The notes beneath the pieces were generated by a model. It was given only the letters and a program-made list of their open reading frames with translations. It ran no database searches and was not told the DNA's origin. 64,000 bases of DNA from NCBI RefSeq assembly GCF_001659605.2, contig NC_035161.2, positions 32,039,691-32,103,690 on the forward strand, given 5' to 3'. Within the stretch, counting starts at the first letter, position 1. Each line of letters starts with the position of its first letter. The translations under genes and the position numbers were made by a program. Below, in pieces: positions 12,185 through 26,417 of the stretch. This DNA is from Manihot esculenta. Lineage: Eukaryota; Streptophyta; Magnoliopsida; Malpighiales; Euphorbiaceae.

Positions 12185-15100
12185 AATTCTCTTGAAAATT
12201 TTATTATATACCCACCTGTTTTGCCTAGACAAGTAACTAGTTCTGATGAATTTGACTTGGGTGGTGGATAAAATACTACATGCAAGTTCACCAGGGCTAC
12301 TTAAAAAGAGTTTAGGATGTCAGAAGGTTCTAGCACATCTCAATTTGTGTGAGCAGTCAGTATCTTTTCTGTTATGAAAACATAAATTTCTTTTGCTGCC
12401 TTTAATATGGGTTTCGTATGCATATGCTGATGTGATTTATGCCAAATTAGGAGTGGATGAGGTTTAAAATATTAAATGCATACCTCACCCTTTTGAAGCC
12501 CCTTTTTTCCTCTCTGGGAAAGGGAAATTTAGACAGTTCAACATAAGATTCTACATGTGAGAATAATATGTTAATTAAATAGAAATTGCAAATTTATGAA
12601 TAAATATGAAGGCTGATATTTATTATGAAAATTTATAATTGAATTTTGATTTATATTGTTCTTTTATATTCTTATTAGGCAAGTTCGTTTTATATTATAA
12701 ATTGTAATATATTTACTTGTTTGTAATCTCATTATCAAAGCAAATGTATTCTTATCCTTTGCCATTTGTATAAGGATCTGGTATGATTTTTATGGTCTTA
12801 ATATAAAATTTTTCTAAAATCTTTTTCAAGCACTCCTCTTAAGCGTAAGCTAGCTTGTTTTCCATATTGCTTGACAAAGAAGAAAAACAAAACAAATATA
12901 AAATATATATGTATTATTATGTACTTGATATTCTAGACGATATAAATTATTTGAATGCTTGCTTTAAACAAATAGCTAAAAGTTTTAAAGGCCAGTCTAA
13001 ATGATTTGGCCTGTTATTGTTTGACGCGAAAATTAAATAATATTTTTCAAATTTTGAAATATAAGTTTAACAAGTGAATAATGGCACACCGCAGCTTTTA
13101 AAGCATGGGATAAACCATGGACCCTGCACCCAACATATCGCCAACATCAGTGTCATCCCACGTTTCAACTTTTCTTCAATGAAAATAGAATTCTCTCTCA
13201 ACTATACCCGAGGAAGAATCCACTAGCGGAAGACTGCATCCAATCCCCCTTTTTGTAAAAGAAAGGCAAGCTGCGGAGCACCACTAGTCAGTCACCCAAA
13301 TGTTAGTGCTCATTGACTCTGCACCAATTCTATCATTCTCCACATCAGAATTCCAGATCCCGCAAAAGTATGACGCATATGCCACCTATTTCTTAAAAGC
13401 CCCAACATAAAAATGTGCACTTAGTTGATTCCACATGCCCTATCAATTTGCACATGGAAACAATATCGGATTTTGCCACTAAACTAGAAATAATAAGTCT
13501 TCACTGGACGCATTCCTAAAATAACAACTTCATATGCCACACACAAAAAAAGAAATAATCACACCATCTCATAATAGTAATCAGTTGTAGGCAGTATCTA
13601 CTCAACTAAGAATTTCACAAGAATTATTAGCAAAACTTGGGGGAGAAAATCAGGTTCCTGTGAACTTAACCCTTACGCAAGAATTCAATATGTGTCAATT
13701 AATCAGTGCTTCGGGCAAGCCACAAAAAATCATGTAAGGGATACACTTAGCAAATGGACTTCTCTCAGTGGGGATAGATTCTAAAAAAAGCATGCAGCCA
13801 AGCCACATTAATCATTCTGGATCATATAATTAGTGGTTCAGTAAAGGCTTGACAATCTAGTTTACTGATCATGATGATCACGTCTCCATCGCATGTCAAG
13901 AACGAGAATGCTACTACATTGATGTGTGTTACTTAAGAAAATTCAGAAGCATTATTTTAGGCATACACTTCCACAACACTTGGATCCTTCCTCAAAACAC
14001 AAAGATCACGGTGGTGCTTTTCCTCTACAATATGGATGATATTCAAGAACATATAGATTTTATTAATCCAATCACTTAAAAACTCGAGGTGAGCACATCC
14101 AAATAGGGAAAATATATGCATATTCACAATTCAACCTTAATAGTATAGATTAAAAGATTTCAAAATTTTGATTATAATTTTGACCCAGGATTTGTTAAGT
14201 GATTTAAGGTTCCAGTAAAATATTTTCTTGGAGAATTTCCACATTTTATGACATAAATGGACAATTGAAAAGTATTTTTCTAGTCAAATAGAAAATCAAA
14301 TTATTTTTAAGGAAAATTACTTTAAAATCATTTTCTAAACTTTGAAAATCTAGACATTACTGCATATAAATTTATGAATAATTTTTATTTTTAAAAATTA
14401 CAACCAAATAATGATAATAAATTATTTTCTTATAAAATATTTTCCATAAAAAATATTTTAAAAAAAAAAAAAAATTTCCACCTATAAGTTATTTTCTCGA
14501 GCCTAAATATGTAATTGGCTTACTAACTACAATCTATGTATGTAGAAAATGTCAGGGGACAGTCATCAATTTATCTCCAAAAAGTGGGCGTCACCATAGT
14601 TGATTACCCAATTTCCTCTGAAATTGATCTGATATTACCCAACAACAACAAACTGGAAATGAAAATTCATAAACCAGTAACATGCACCAATATCACAAAA
14701 ATAAGACTGACAAGAGATAACAAGTACCAAAAAAAAAAGAACTAGGAAAGCATACAAAATTATCCAATGACATTGAGCATGGAAATTCAGTAGTCCGATC
14801 TAATAGGAATCAGCTAAGAAAATAGACAAAAAAAAAAGTCATAGCATCCGTAATTGATTGTCCCCTAAACATCACAACCTAAATGCTCTGTTACTCGTGT
14901 AAAGGTTCAGTCAGAATAGTTGTACAAGTGTCATGTCTGAGCATGGCCATGATAGAAGCTACATAACCTACTACGCAATTGCAACTACCAGAGAACTTGA
15001 ACTTTATAGTTTTGACATCAGTTACTTCCCAATAAAATGCACTTGATATTTGAGAGCTTGAACAAGATAGAACTGATAGATCATGGAATTAAAATATTTG

Positions 15101-15600
15101 TGTTCTACAGCTTCAGTATATGCACACCAATAACAATGTTAGTTTCTCCCGAATGTCTTTACATGCTTCCTAGGCGTTTGATATGTGCGTTGTAGCTGTT
15201 CTGGAATGCTAGAAATTTTCCTTAAATTCAGAACATATCTCACTCAACAAATGGCTAAAGCTACCTTATATTTCCTTACATTAGAAGATATTGGTTCAGT
15301 TAATATATTTAACAATATCAATGCCTGTATTTCCTTGCTCTACCCATTGGTTAGTTCCACACAAATGAGCGAATCACTTCAGGAGTAAATAGCAATCACT
15401 AGGGTTCCACAAGCATCTAAAAAAGCAGCATATAAGCATACTGAGCAAACACAAACCGCCCACGTATAATTTAAATGAACAGAATAATCAGGGTAAATGA
15501 TCAAAGCAACGCACAAGAAATGAGTGCAAAACAATAAAAACACAGGAAATTGATCTATTAGACTTGGAAGACATTAAAATATTGCAACAGAAGCAACCAT
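12185..15600. other. Intergenic region between ARF8 and the small membrane protein gene
   Basis: Mostly AT-rich sequence after the ARF8 3' UTR. No supportable coding exon, RNA gene or complete transposon. The segment about 14210-14500 repeats short AAAATA/TATTTT and GGAAAA motifs and could be an old MITE, but I see no clear termini. Confidence 0.55.
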
Positions 15601-15741
15601 AAGCTTTCTTGACAGTAACACACCAGAAAGCAACATTAACCGTTGAATGATAATCCAACGGAACTAAACAGCAAGAGGAAACAGTTGAATAAAACCCTAA
15701 ACGGTAAATGAAATTTCTTCGTTATAAAAGGGAAGGCCTTC

Positions 15742-16335
15742 TCATACCGCCTCTTTAACCGGCTTCTGCATGCAACCAGCCTCAGGGATCTTACAATAAC
15801 CCACCTTCTTAGGGCTAATATCATCATCTTCATCTCCATCCTCGCTATCAAATTCCTCATAGCGGTAATCGTAGCGGGTAGAGAAAAGGGACCAGACCAA
15901 GTACATGGTAGCGGCGGTGAGAGCGCCACAACCAACCCCAAAAAGCAAGGCGACGACGACACTCAGAATGTCCTTGGTGCGATCACGGAGAGAACTCATG
16001 TCATAGGAAGAAAGCCCAAAAGGCAAGACAGGAGCTTCCTGGCGCCGTTGGATAGCTCTGTGCTGAGAATCTTCATCATCAACAAGAACGGCGGGAAAAA
16101 CCCGGCGATGAAGGAGGGTCTCAGAAGGGGAGCGTTGTTGAGTAATTTCGGTGACGATGGTGACGAATCCGGAGGAGGAAGGGTGATGAGAGTTAGGGTT
16201 AGGGTAGAGGGGCTTGATGGAGAAGGAGTAGGAGGAGATGAAGAGGGTTTTGCAGGGTCTAGCAGAGGCAGAGAAGGAGAGAAAAGCAACAATAATTGAG
16301 AAGAGAAGAAAAAGCTTTGGATTTGGTGAAGCCAT
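15742..16335 (-). CDS. Small plant membrane protein of unknown function
   Basis: Single-exon gene, 197 residues. The ATG at 16335 is chosen over one 18 codons upstream because it places a typical signal peptide at the very N-terminus (MASPNPKLFLLFSIIVAFLS...). Next come a Ser/Pro/His-rich segment, an Arg/Gln-rich stretch near residues 91-100 and one strong transmembrane helix (about 122-152, Gly-rich, containing VVVALLFGVGCGALTAATMY). A very acidic patch follows (about 160-172, EEFDSEDGDEDDD), then a short Cys-containing tail. The likely form is a signal-peptide-bearing or signal-anchored single-pass protein with an acidic C-terminal side. It looks like a real plant gene because reading frame, signal peptide and membrane helix fit together. 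I cannot name the family and assign no function. Confidence 0.75.
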   Translation of the reverse strand: MASPNPKLFLLFSIIVAFLSFSASARPCKTLFISSYSFSIKPLYPNPNSHHPSSSGFVTIVTEITQQRSPSETLLHRRVFPAVLVDDEDSQHRAIQRRQEAPVLPFGLSSYDMSSLRDRTKDILSVVVALLFGVGCGALTAATMYLVWSLFSTRYDYRYEEFDSEDGDEDDDISPKKVGYCKIPEAGCMQKPVKEAV

Positions 16336-16519
16336 TGGAATGGAGAAAAAACCAAGACGATGGCTAGAATTTGGAAACCAGATTATCAAATGGCGACACC
16401 GCGAACGACTCCTTCCGTCAAGAGAATATAATTATTATGCGGAAAACTTAACCGGACCGAATTTATATGAACCTTCCTGGCCGCAGCTCGGTTTGGACTG
16501 TGAATCAGATCGCAATTAG

Positions 16520-17039
16520 TCTGATTAAATCCGAAATCACACCGGTCAATCAGTTTAGGTCTTTAAACCGGACTAAAACCGCATGTCCTGTTGCGGTCCC
16601 TCCTTAAACCAAGACCAAAATCAGTCTGATTTAAGATTTTTTTTTCTTTTGTTTTTAGTTCATTTGGTTTTCCTTAATTTTCCTTATACACAAATAATTG
16701 AATTTTAGGTATGCTAATGTATACGAAATTAATATTATTATGAAAAAAATTAAATCGGTGTCGAATCATAATCGGAATCAAACTAAAATCACTTTGGACT
16801 ATAATTATTTTCAAATCGTAACTATTATCTGACTGAAATTGTTTAATATCAAAATTGATCTCGGCCGTTGGATTTACAAAATCACTATAATTTTTGGGTT
16901 AATGACAAAAAATATCAATGATAATATATTTACTACTCCTATTTATTTCAAAACAAATAAATAAAATGAAATAGACCATATAACAGTGGAACTTTTTCCA
17001 TTGCCACTATACAATTATAAAGTTATACAAGATTAACAA
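16520..17039. other. Short intergenic spacer
   Basis: AT-rich spacer between the small membrane protein gene promoter and the 3' end of the receptor kinase gene. It repeats words such as ACCGG, TCGGT and AATCAGT that resemble degenerate subterminal motifs of hAT-type MITEs. I see no gene. Confidence 0.45.
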
Positions 17040-20000
17040 CTAATTGGAGTTTACAGAATGAACCTTTAAAAGATTGGTAGTCTCATCTGTTTCTACGTGG
17101 GAATTTAAATAGGATTCTGCTAAACTAACTCTTAGAATACGATCAGCCTCTTCAATGTCTATATATGAACTTGAGGAATCCGTACAAGGACCATTTGAAG
17201 AGAGGCTATGGTTGTTGCTTGGGTTCTGCCAGAAGTGGTTTCTGATGGCCTTGTATTTTGAGTTGATGGCTGAAAACCCAGGATCAGAAAGAAGATCCTG
17301 AACCGCGGTTCGACCTTCAAGCATGCTCACAACTTGAGACATTGTAGGCCTCAGTGTTGGAGATGCATTGGTACACAAGAGTGCTACATTTAGCATCACC
17401 ATTGCTTCCTCTGATGAATAGGCTGATCCCAACTCTGGATCAACCAGCTCCAGCAGACTTCCTCTCTCTTGCAAAACATAAGCCTATTACAAGTTCACAC
17501 AATTAAGGTTTTACGTTGTTAGTAAGGAACAACCTAGGAGAGGAATTAATTCTCATAATGCAGCAAAGGGAGGAAAGTCTGAAGCAATCCAATTACCCAA
17601 TCAAGAAGGTAAACGAATTCCTCCTTTGGCCTGTAATTTGTGTTGCTCTTGCCGCTGACGATTTCCAACGCAACAACTCCAAAGCTGTAAACGTCTGCTT
17701 TGTTAGTTAAGTAGCCACGCATTGCATACTCAGGAGCCATATAGCCACTGCAAAATCAAAAGTTACAATGAACTCGGCATATGCTGCATAGGCTCCATTT
17801 ATGTGGATTTAACCAAGTATGAAAATAAATGTGATGAATAGTCTCAATGAAATTAAGAACCTAAAAAGGAAAAAGGAACATTTAATATTGTATAAACAAG
17901 GCCAATTGTCTAGTGCAATGGTATAGATTTTATGAAATATAAGCATTTTACTATCCTAGTTAAAACTGGCAGAAAGATAGGATGTACATAATGTTCTTAG
18001 AAAAGAACTCACATAGTTCCAGCAATCCGGGTGCTAATGTGGGTATTCTCATCTTCATTTAGCTTAGCCAAACCAAAATCTGAAATTTTTGCATTCAGAT
18101 CCTTATCAAGCAACACATTGCTTGTCTTGATATCCCTGTGCACAATTTTTATTCTCGACTCTTCATGAAGGTATGCCAAACCCCTAGCTACACCGAGACA
18201 AATTTTTTTCCTGGTAGGCCAGTCCAGTTTTAGCCTGCTTGTCGAATTCTTCCCTGTGAATAATTTAAAAGCCAATCAATTCTCCCTTGCCATTTTAGAA
18301 AATTTTGTTTAAGGTGTTTGCATGGTTTTGGTGGATATGAATATAAACTCACCAAAAAGAGCACGGGATAGGCAGTTATTTTCCATGTACTCATATATGA
18401 GCATCAACTGGTTTCCCTCAACGCAGCATCCATATAGCTTTACAAGATTAGGATGTTGCAGAGCAGATATCATGCCTATTTCATTCACAAACTCACGGTT
18501 ACCTTGCTTAGACTTTGAGGAGAGCTGCTTTACTGCAATTATAGTTCCATCTGCTAGTAGACCCTGCATTTAGTAGTTATAAGTTCCAACATTAAACTTC
18601 CTATAAGACCCTGCATTTGCTTAAATGTGGACTGCATTGTGACAATTGAGAACGATGTTCCTGCTTCTCTTTGGTTCACTTCTGACCTCATTTTAGATAT
18701 ATGCATACAACCGATTGTTTAAGATGGATGGTGAAAATTATAAAACTGATGAAACAGGCAATTACCTTGTAAACTGAGCCAAAACCACCCTCTCCAACTT
18801 TATTTTCTGCATCAAAGTTCTTAGTGGCAGCTTTTATTTGTTTTAGAGTGAATATTCCTGTCTGCAGATCTAGACCTCTCAGCTCTGCAAAATATAGTTT
18901 TATATGTCAATAGATAATTCTAAATCACCTCACCCTTGGTTCTTTTGCAAACATGGAAGGTGAATGACCAAAACCCAATCTTTGAGCTTGCAGGAGTAAA
19001 GGAATAAATTTCATGATTTGTGAGAATAGCATCACAATACTATTATCAATTTAAAAGTAAAACAATGATGAAATAAGATCTTCTGAAAGTTATTACAGTA
19101 AATGTGAACTTAAAACTTAACAGCTTATATGCAGTATGGAAACTTAACCAGATGCAGAAGTAAATCCTATGGTACAATAATTTTTCTCTGAGTTCCAAGT
19201 GGAAAATAAGTTCTGTTTAGTAATAAGAAAAGATATGATAGGAAATTCAAGCTTTATGCTTACTCTTCTGGAGTAGGCTAGCAAGTGGCCGTGTTTCTGT
19301 TTTTGGATTTAGTGCAGAGGCTTACAAATTTAGCCATAATTGAGAAAGGTGAAACAACAGTTAAGAAAAGAGATCCATGTGGACAATATATTGAATGTAC
19401 AATGTGGTGTGTAGGAAGTTTTAAACACTTTATGAGTACAAATATGAGTGGAAGATTTCAATTAACTCGCTTTCTTTCCCTCTATAAGGTTATAATGAAT
19501 ATTACTGGTGGGACGCATAATACCTTTATCTTCAGAGACTTTCGCTCCTAGACAGCCTTTCCTCCACATGATACACAGGAACAGAAGAACAAGAAATAAG
19601 GTAGCAGCCACAGTGCCAGCCACTATCATGACTTTTTGCCTGTCATTATCTGAAGGTGGTTTGAAGTCTGTGCAATAAGAGGAACTATGGGAATAAGTCA
19701 CATCAATAGATTTCAAGGTAACCACTGAATTTTAACTTCTCAGGTACTATGTAGATTGTACATTAGCTATATATACAAATTGCAATATAGGAATCTTTGC
19801 AAAATTTATGTCTCATGAGAATTGCCAGTGGTGACCCTCCTAAAAGCAGTCTCCGTTCCAGTCAACTTATGCAACATGCCTTGCCATCAGGCAGTTGCCA
19901 ATATTGCGGGTGCTTAGATACCCAACTATGCTAATATTGATTGGCAATGTTACTGGATGGGGGTTCAGTTACAATGCTTTGGGAATAATATGTGATGGAG

Positions 20001-23000
20001 ATAGATAAATATCAAATATATAGTGTGTGAAGATAATATACCTCATTAGAAGAAGGCATAAGATTAAAAAGATCAGAGTATGACATTTTTCATTAGGAAA
20101 AAAATATATTTGTACGCCTTCCCAAAAGTGCTAGGTTTAATATCTTTATGGACCACTGGACCTAACAAGTACAAAAGTACCAAGGATCTCCCTGTTGGCT
20201 AGTACCACTAGCATAAGATATAGGGTGTGACAATACTGGTCGAGATAAACTTATGCTATAGCTTTATAATTTTTTTTTCAGGTTCAGGTTAGTTAAGAGG
20301 GAACTTTTCTTGGTTTTTTGAGAAATTTTCTTACTTGGATCAACTGATATAGCTGATACAAGAGGGCCATAAATTCCTCTAACTGGTATGCCTGTTGTCC
20401 CTCTTCCAGCCCAATAAAAGTGAATCTTTAGCGTGTGGCTTGTTACAGCCACAGTAAATTTCTTTACAATTGGCCTACCAACGCCACCAGCCTCTTCTGC
20501 AATGTTTAAATCTTTCAGCACCAACTTTCCCTGTATAAACACAATCCATAAATAATAAACATCTATGGACATAAAATTCAATTAGGTTTTTCTTTATACC
20601 AGGAAAATTTAGTTACCTGGATATAAACATCAAATAAACGCTTCCCAAGGCTATTAAATGAAGTGTCATTTGTGAAAACAATCTCTGCAAAGTGAAGCTT
20701 TACAGTATAATTTCCATTGAGAAGGCAAAGTCCATAGTAAGTGAGCGAGAGAGGAGAAACACGGGCTTTGGTGTAGAGTTGTGCATCAAGCGCAGAAACA
20801 TTAAATATAGCAGAAGTATTGGTCTGAATATAGGAATCAGCATCTTTGTCATTATCCATGAAGCTCCCAGTGCTGCTGAAGGCCCAAGACTGACTTGAGT
20901 GAAACATAGAAGCACCTCTTGGTTCTAAATCAGCTTGGAATGTGGTGTTACCACTGGCAACTATCTCTTTACCACCACAGTTAATATGCAAGGAGTAATG
21001 ATCTGATAAGACAATCACAACGCAAAGAATGATTTAGATAACTAACTTCCAGGAAAGGCTAAAATGGAAGTGAAATATGGAAATCTAGTTCAATCAACTG
21101 ACAAGTAGCATTTATCCATTTTCACTGCTGACCAACTGGCATGTCTCTCAGTTTTCCTCTCTTCCTGATAGATCTCGTTTCTTAACTTCAATAAACATCA
21201 TGCAACTCTTACTAATTTTTATTTGATAAGACACTCTGAAATTGGCAAAACCGTTTTATTAAATAAAAGAAATCCTAAATTATCCTGAACTTCAGAAAGT
21301 GTACCATATTTTCATCAATGACAAGAAACTACATTATGCATAATCGACTACATTTCAAAAACTATTCCTGAATTACTAACCACACCAAATGATGTTGGAA
21401 TGTTTGCACATTACTTAATGTCTTTGGTTTTGGGCAAACAAACCATCTCCTTCTCTCCAACCTCGTGGAGTTGCACCAACTACTGGGATGTCTCATTTTA
21501 TGTGGATTTGCTATTAATAGTTTTATGTAACAACAATGTGAATGGTTTCTTATTCATAGGGACTAGATCTGGGAACTCTTTTAATAAGAGTGTAATTAGG
21601 AGTCTTCAAGGTTTTTGCAAAAAGCAAGTATTTGTATTGATAAGAGAGTGAAGTAACAGGTAGGAAGTTCCATGAGAGAACAATTACTTCTAAAGTTTAT
21701 AAGAAGCAGGAAGTTGCAAGAGAGAACAAGAATCATCATGATATCTTGTAAGCCATCTGTGGCATATAACTCGTGCGTTAATGATATTTCAGGATATATC
21801 CAATTAAGGCGTTTATTTACTCTATTGGTTTCAAGGAAAATATAAGTACATGTTATTTCCAAAATTGGGGTGAAGCTTATTATTTTGACTCCGTGGATGA
21901 GACCCTGAAAAAAGTTAATTAAACCATAAAATCTTATATCAATGTGTTTGACTTTTTCCCAATTGAAGTTTTTTATGCTTCAACAAGTCCAACAATAGCA
22001 CCATGTTGAATAGAGATGATTAGACATGAATAAAGCTTTAAATTACAAAGAAATTTGTGAAATGTTAAGAAATAGCCAAGTCAAACAAACTGACTATCTC
22101 AATTGTAAAACAGGGTGCAAGCATTTCAGGAACTTTAACCTCAAACGATTTACTCACGTTTACTTGAAGAACAAGGGAAGTCCTGTTTCAGGCATGGGTG
22201 GACTTTACTTCTGTGACATAAGAAAAAGAAACATCAAGTACTATCAGTTAGCAATAGACCACAAAAGACATCAAAATCTAATTCAAAGGGACAAGTATAT
22301 GAAAAGGAGCAATAACAATATCCTTTAACATTTTAAGTACAAATATTTGATAACAATCATGTAAAATTCTTACAATTTGTTTGCTGATGAAGAGTAACTC
22401 TCCACTAAGTTCCTAGAAAATCAATTGACATGGTTCAATATAATTTGCACGAATAAGAAACATAGTTATTATAAAGAAGAAGAAGAAGAGAAACATTTTA
22501 TTATACTAACACACTCCCTTGAGGACATTCAATTGGACCTGAGCTTCCCCATGTGAAGTTGTTATCAGAAACATCCCTACAGACAAAACCCAGGAAAAAC
22601 AATTACCATCTACATGGGCAATAGTAATACACTATCCTCATATGATTTTTTTTCCTTGTGAGCTTAATTTGACTTCAAAAACGAAGATGTTGAGTTGTAT
22701 TGGATTATGTGACACCATTTGCACATCCTTGCACTTGTATATTTAATGTGCTCCAGAAGAAAATGGTTCAAAATAAGCATTCCATAAAAGCTGTTGACCA
22801 TAACAACATTTGGGAAGACGTGGAACTTCAAGCTTCGGAATGAAGGAAATAAACATACACATTCTTGTTCCTTTCAAGGATCCATTGAGGTACTGATCCA
22901 GTGAGCTTGTTTCCAGTCAAGTACCTAATAAAACAATGAATTGCCAATATTATGCTAACTCACGTTACAGCCAACAGACTCATGATATTAACTTGGGACA

Positions 23001-26000
23001 TCCACTTACACAAAGTCTACTTTTTCCAATTGGGAAAATGTCGTGGGAATTCCTCCAGCCAGGTTATTGAAGCTGAGATCTCTACGTTGACAAGGAAAAG
23101 CAAATTATGAGAATAAAACAGGAAGGGAGAAAAGAGAAAAGTTTTAAAAGCAATTGTCTGTCCATGTGTATGGATTTAGATCCCCTCCACATGGAGAGCA
23201 TTTTGGTTTTTAACTGCTGAGTAAAATCCACTAGAGAAATCCCACATAACATAAAATGTGAGTGTGGCATATCAAATCACATAAATAAAAGTGGTATCCC
23301 AAGCTTAAATCTTTTGAAAAAATTACTATTTAAGCCCTATGGTATAGGGAAATTTACTAGTAGATTCTTCAGTTTTGAAAAATGCATTAAAACATTTTTG
23401 ACGTTTTAAAAAGTCTATTAGCCGGTATTTCCGTTAATTTTAGCTGTTAAGTATTGCAAAAAAACCTAAAATGTCCCTAATATGGAGAGACTAATTAGTA
23501 GACTTTTTAAAAACTTAAGGGACCAACTAATGAATTTTTTAAAACTATAGGGACTAAATAGTAAAATACTTATGATTAAAATTAACGGAAAGACTAATTA
23601 GTAGACTTTTAAAATGTTAGGGGTATTTTAATGTATTTTTCAAAACTGAGGGACCTACTAGTGAGTTTTCCATACCCTAGGGACTATGTAGTAATTTTTC
23701 CAATCCTTTTTTCCTCATTAATTCTGGGATTTCTTCAAAATGATATATGAAAAGGCTTCAATTTTGATAGTAAATTTTTAGCAGAATGCACAACTGTTTT
23801 GGAGATTCATGAGTACCATCCTTTGAATGAGAAATCTTTCATTCTTAGGAACTCACTAGAGCCTTTAGGTGAATCTACTCACAGATTTTTCAGTTTTTTC
23901 ATGTTCCCAATATATTCTGGGATCTCTCCTGATAGCATGCAATTCCTTAATATCCTGCATTTAACAACTGAGTTAAATCTTTTATTATCCATGTCAAATT
24001 CACACTAAAGGATAAAAGTATAAGCAACAATAGCATATGATCATCAAAACTTGAACTCACAATGTCTTCATGGATTCCATATCACTCAGAGGTGGGAAAG
24101 TTGAACCTTTTCCTATCAGATCACTAATCCGCCTGAAAGTCGTAAAATAGCAAAAGCAAACTTCTTAGCAAAAAGGCCTCCTTTTCTACAAAATAAACAA
24201 AGCTAGGGTTTTAAGGTAGCATACAGATCAGCTAAGCTGGTCAATGAAGAAATGCTGGTAGGTATAGGTCCCTCGAGTGAGCAACCCTGTATGTGCCTGT
24301 AAGAAAATAGAACAATTAGAAAAAGACTAATAAATTATCTAAAAAATGGAGCAGATTAAAAAAATTCCGTTAGAAAACTTACAGTTTCTGAATTTGTGTC
24401 AATTTGCTGATGAAACCTGGTATCTTTCCTGAGAAATTATTATCACTTATTCTCCTAAAAGGGTGTCAAGAAATAAAAACTCAGAAGGTTTTCCACAAAG
24501 TACTATTATTTAAAGCATAGAAAGAAGAGATTGAAAGATCTAAACAATTGTAGCACGTTTAATGTTAGATTCCTCGGCTTAATCTATCTTGCTTAACTGC
24601 CACAATAAGCCACATTATGTTTATTTGTTTGGGCTTTCTGACATTCAACTACAACTGAAAGGATCCAAGAAAGAGAAGCTGTCTACTTACAAATCAGTCA
24701 AGTGTGCCAACTTGGAAAGCTCTGTGGGTATTTTTCCTGTGAATGCATTTGATGAAATGATACTGAAGGGAGAATAATAAGCACAACGTTATAACAACAG
24801 CAAAAGGAAGTCTGTTAGAAAGATTAAAGAATCAATGAGCATGAAGAATACATGGCATTACATTTTCTGTAACTTGACCAATTTTCCAATCTCTGGTGGA
24901 ATGGGTCCTGACAATTTATTTCCCTCAATGCTCCTGCAACTCAAATGTGTTAATATCCCACCGTGCAAAACCAATCTAAAATGGTTCTGAAATCAAATTC
25001 CAGGCAGGCAAAGTTCAGCCTGGTATCAGTTGCTTTTAGCTAAAAATAAAAATCTATTGCTTTTAGCTAAAACTATGAAAGGGACAAAATATGCTTCCTT
25101 CTGAAATATTTCTCATTTGTTTGGTTTGTTTTACTTTCACGGTTTCACCTTTGAACGTTTAACATTTAGCTACATTTCAAATTGTAATATGGGTAAATTG
25201 AATCCAAGCTGAACCAGTGCCAGTCTACGTTGCTTTAAAATCGACGAATTAATAGAGTAACCCAGAAAATTTTAAATTATCAATAGGAATAAAATTCAAC
25301 ATACAGGTTCTTGAGGGTGGTGATATTGGCGAGAACTTTTGGAAATGGACCAGACAGTCGATTCCCCATAAAAGAGCTGCAAGATTATTAACAAAAGATT
25401 ACACTTTCAGATTGGTTTAAAGCATTTTCAAACAAAGAGAATTGTGAGTATTCTTACAGATCGACTAAGCGCATAGTAGCCCATTGGGAAGGTATGGAAC
25501 CAGTGAGGCAGTTGCGACTGAGGTCCCTGCTTGACAATTGAGTGAAGACTTTTAACCATTCTGGAATAAAATTCAAACTTTACATATATGTATATATATA
25601 AGAGAAATTTCTGATTTGCTCACAGTAGTTCAAGGTAACGAAACTTGGAAAATTCTGGTGGAACAATTCCAGATAGATTCTGAGCCTTTAAGGCACTGCA
25701 TATATTTATACAGCAAATTAGAAACAAGTAACCATGAGTTCTTCTTTAACTTAAAAAAGCAGAATAATATTTGAAATTGAATTCATCATCTTACTCGTTT
25801 ATTTCTTACTTTAATTTTCATCAAATTGTACAGAATCCACCAAGAGAAGTTCTAGTTCTGACTGATTTTCATTTGAGTGGGATGGAATCAAGATTTAATT
25901 TTTATGCACTGCATTATTTATCTGTAAACCAATTAAATTTATACCAGCTACAGTAATCTGGGGATTATTGTGACATTGATGAATTATGCAAAAACTCAAT

Positions 26001-26367
26001 AATATCATTTTATTCCAAAATAAACTAATAAATGGAAATTTTGCAAAAATAATAATAATAAATGGGAAAGGATCATTTCAAGATTGCGAGAATAATTATG
26101 GTTTAATTGAAATAAAAAAGAAAAATATTTCGAATTTGATATTTAATTAAATATTCTCTCTATATATTATATACACATCGGCACCGACGCACCAGAGATT
26201 AACTATGGTGTGAAGTCATCGTCTGTCTATGTTGACTTCAACATGCCCGATTTGGGTGCTCTAAAAAAATTAATTAAAAAAAATCTAGAAAGGGATATGT
26301 TCCTTTTATTTTTTGCAACCACAGTATGAGATAAAAATTTACCATAGACAATAATATATTAAAAGAA

Positions 26368-26417
<50 letters not shown>

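Noticed and set aside
16048..16519. Plus-strand open frames opposite the small membrane protein gene
   Set aside because: They are antisense shadows of the minus-strand gene, with low-complexity Gly/Glu/Arg content and no recognisable motif.
22026..22328. 100-residue plus-strand ORF within the receptor kinase gene
   Set aside because: It overlaps the minus-strand exon 22210-22164 and its introns; no domain and no codon signature.
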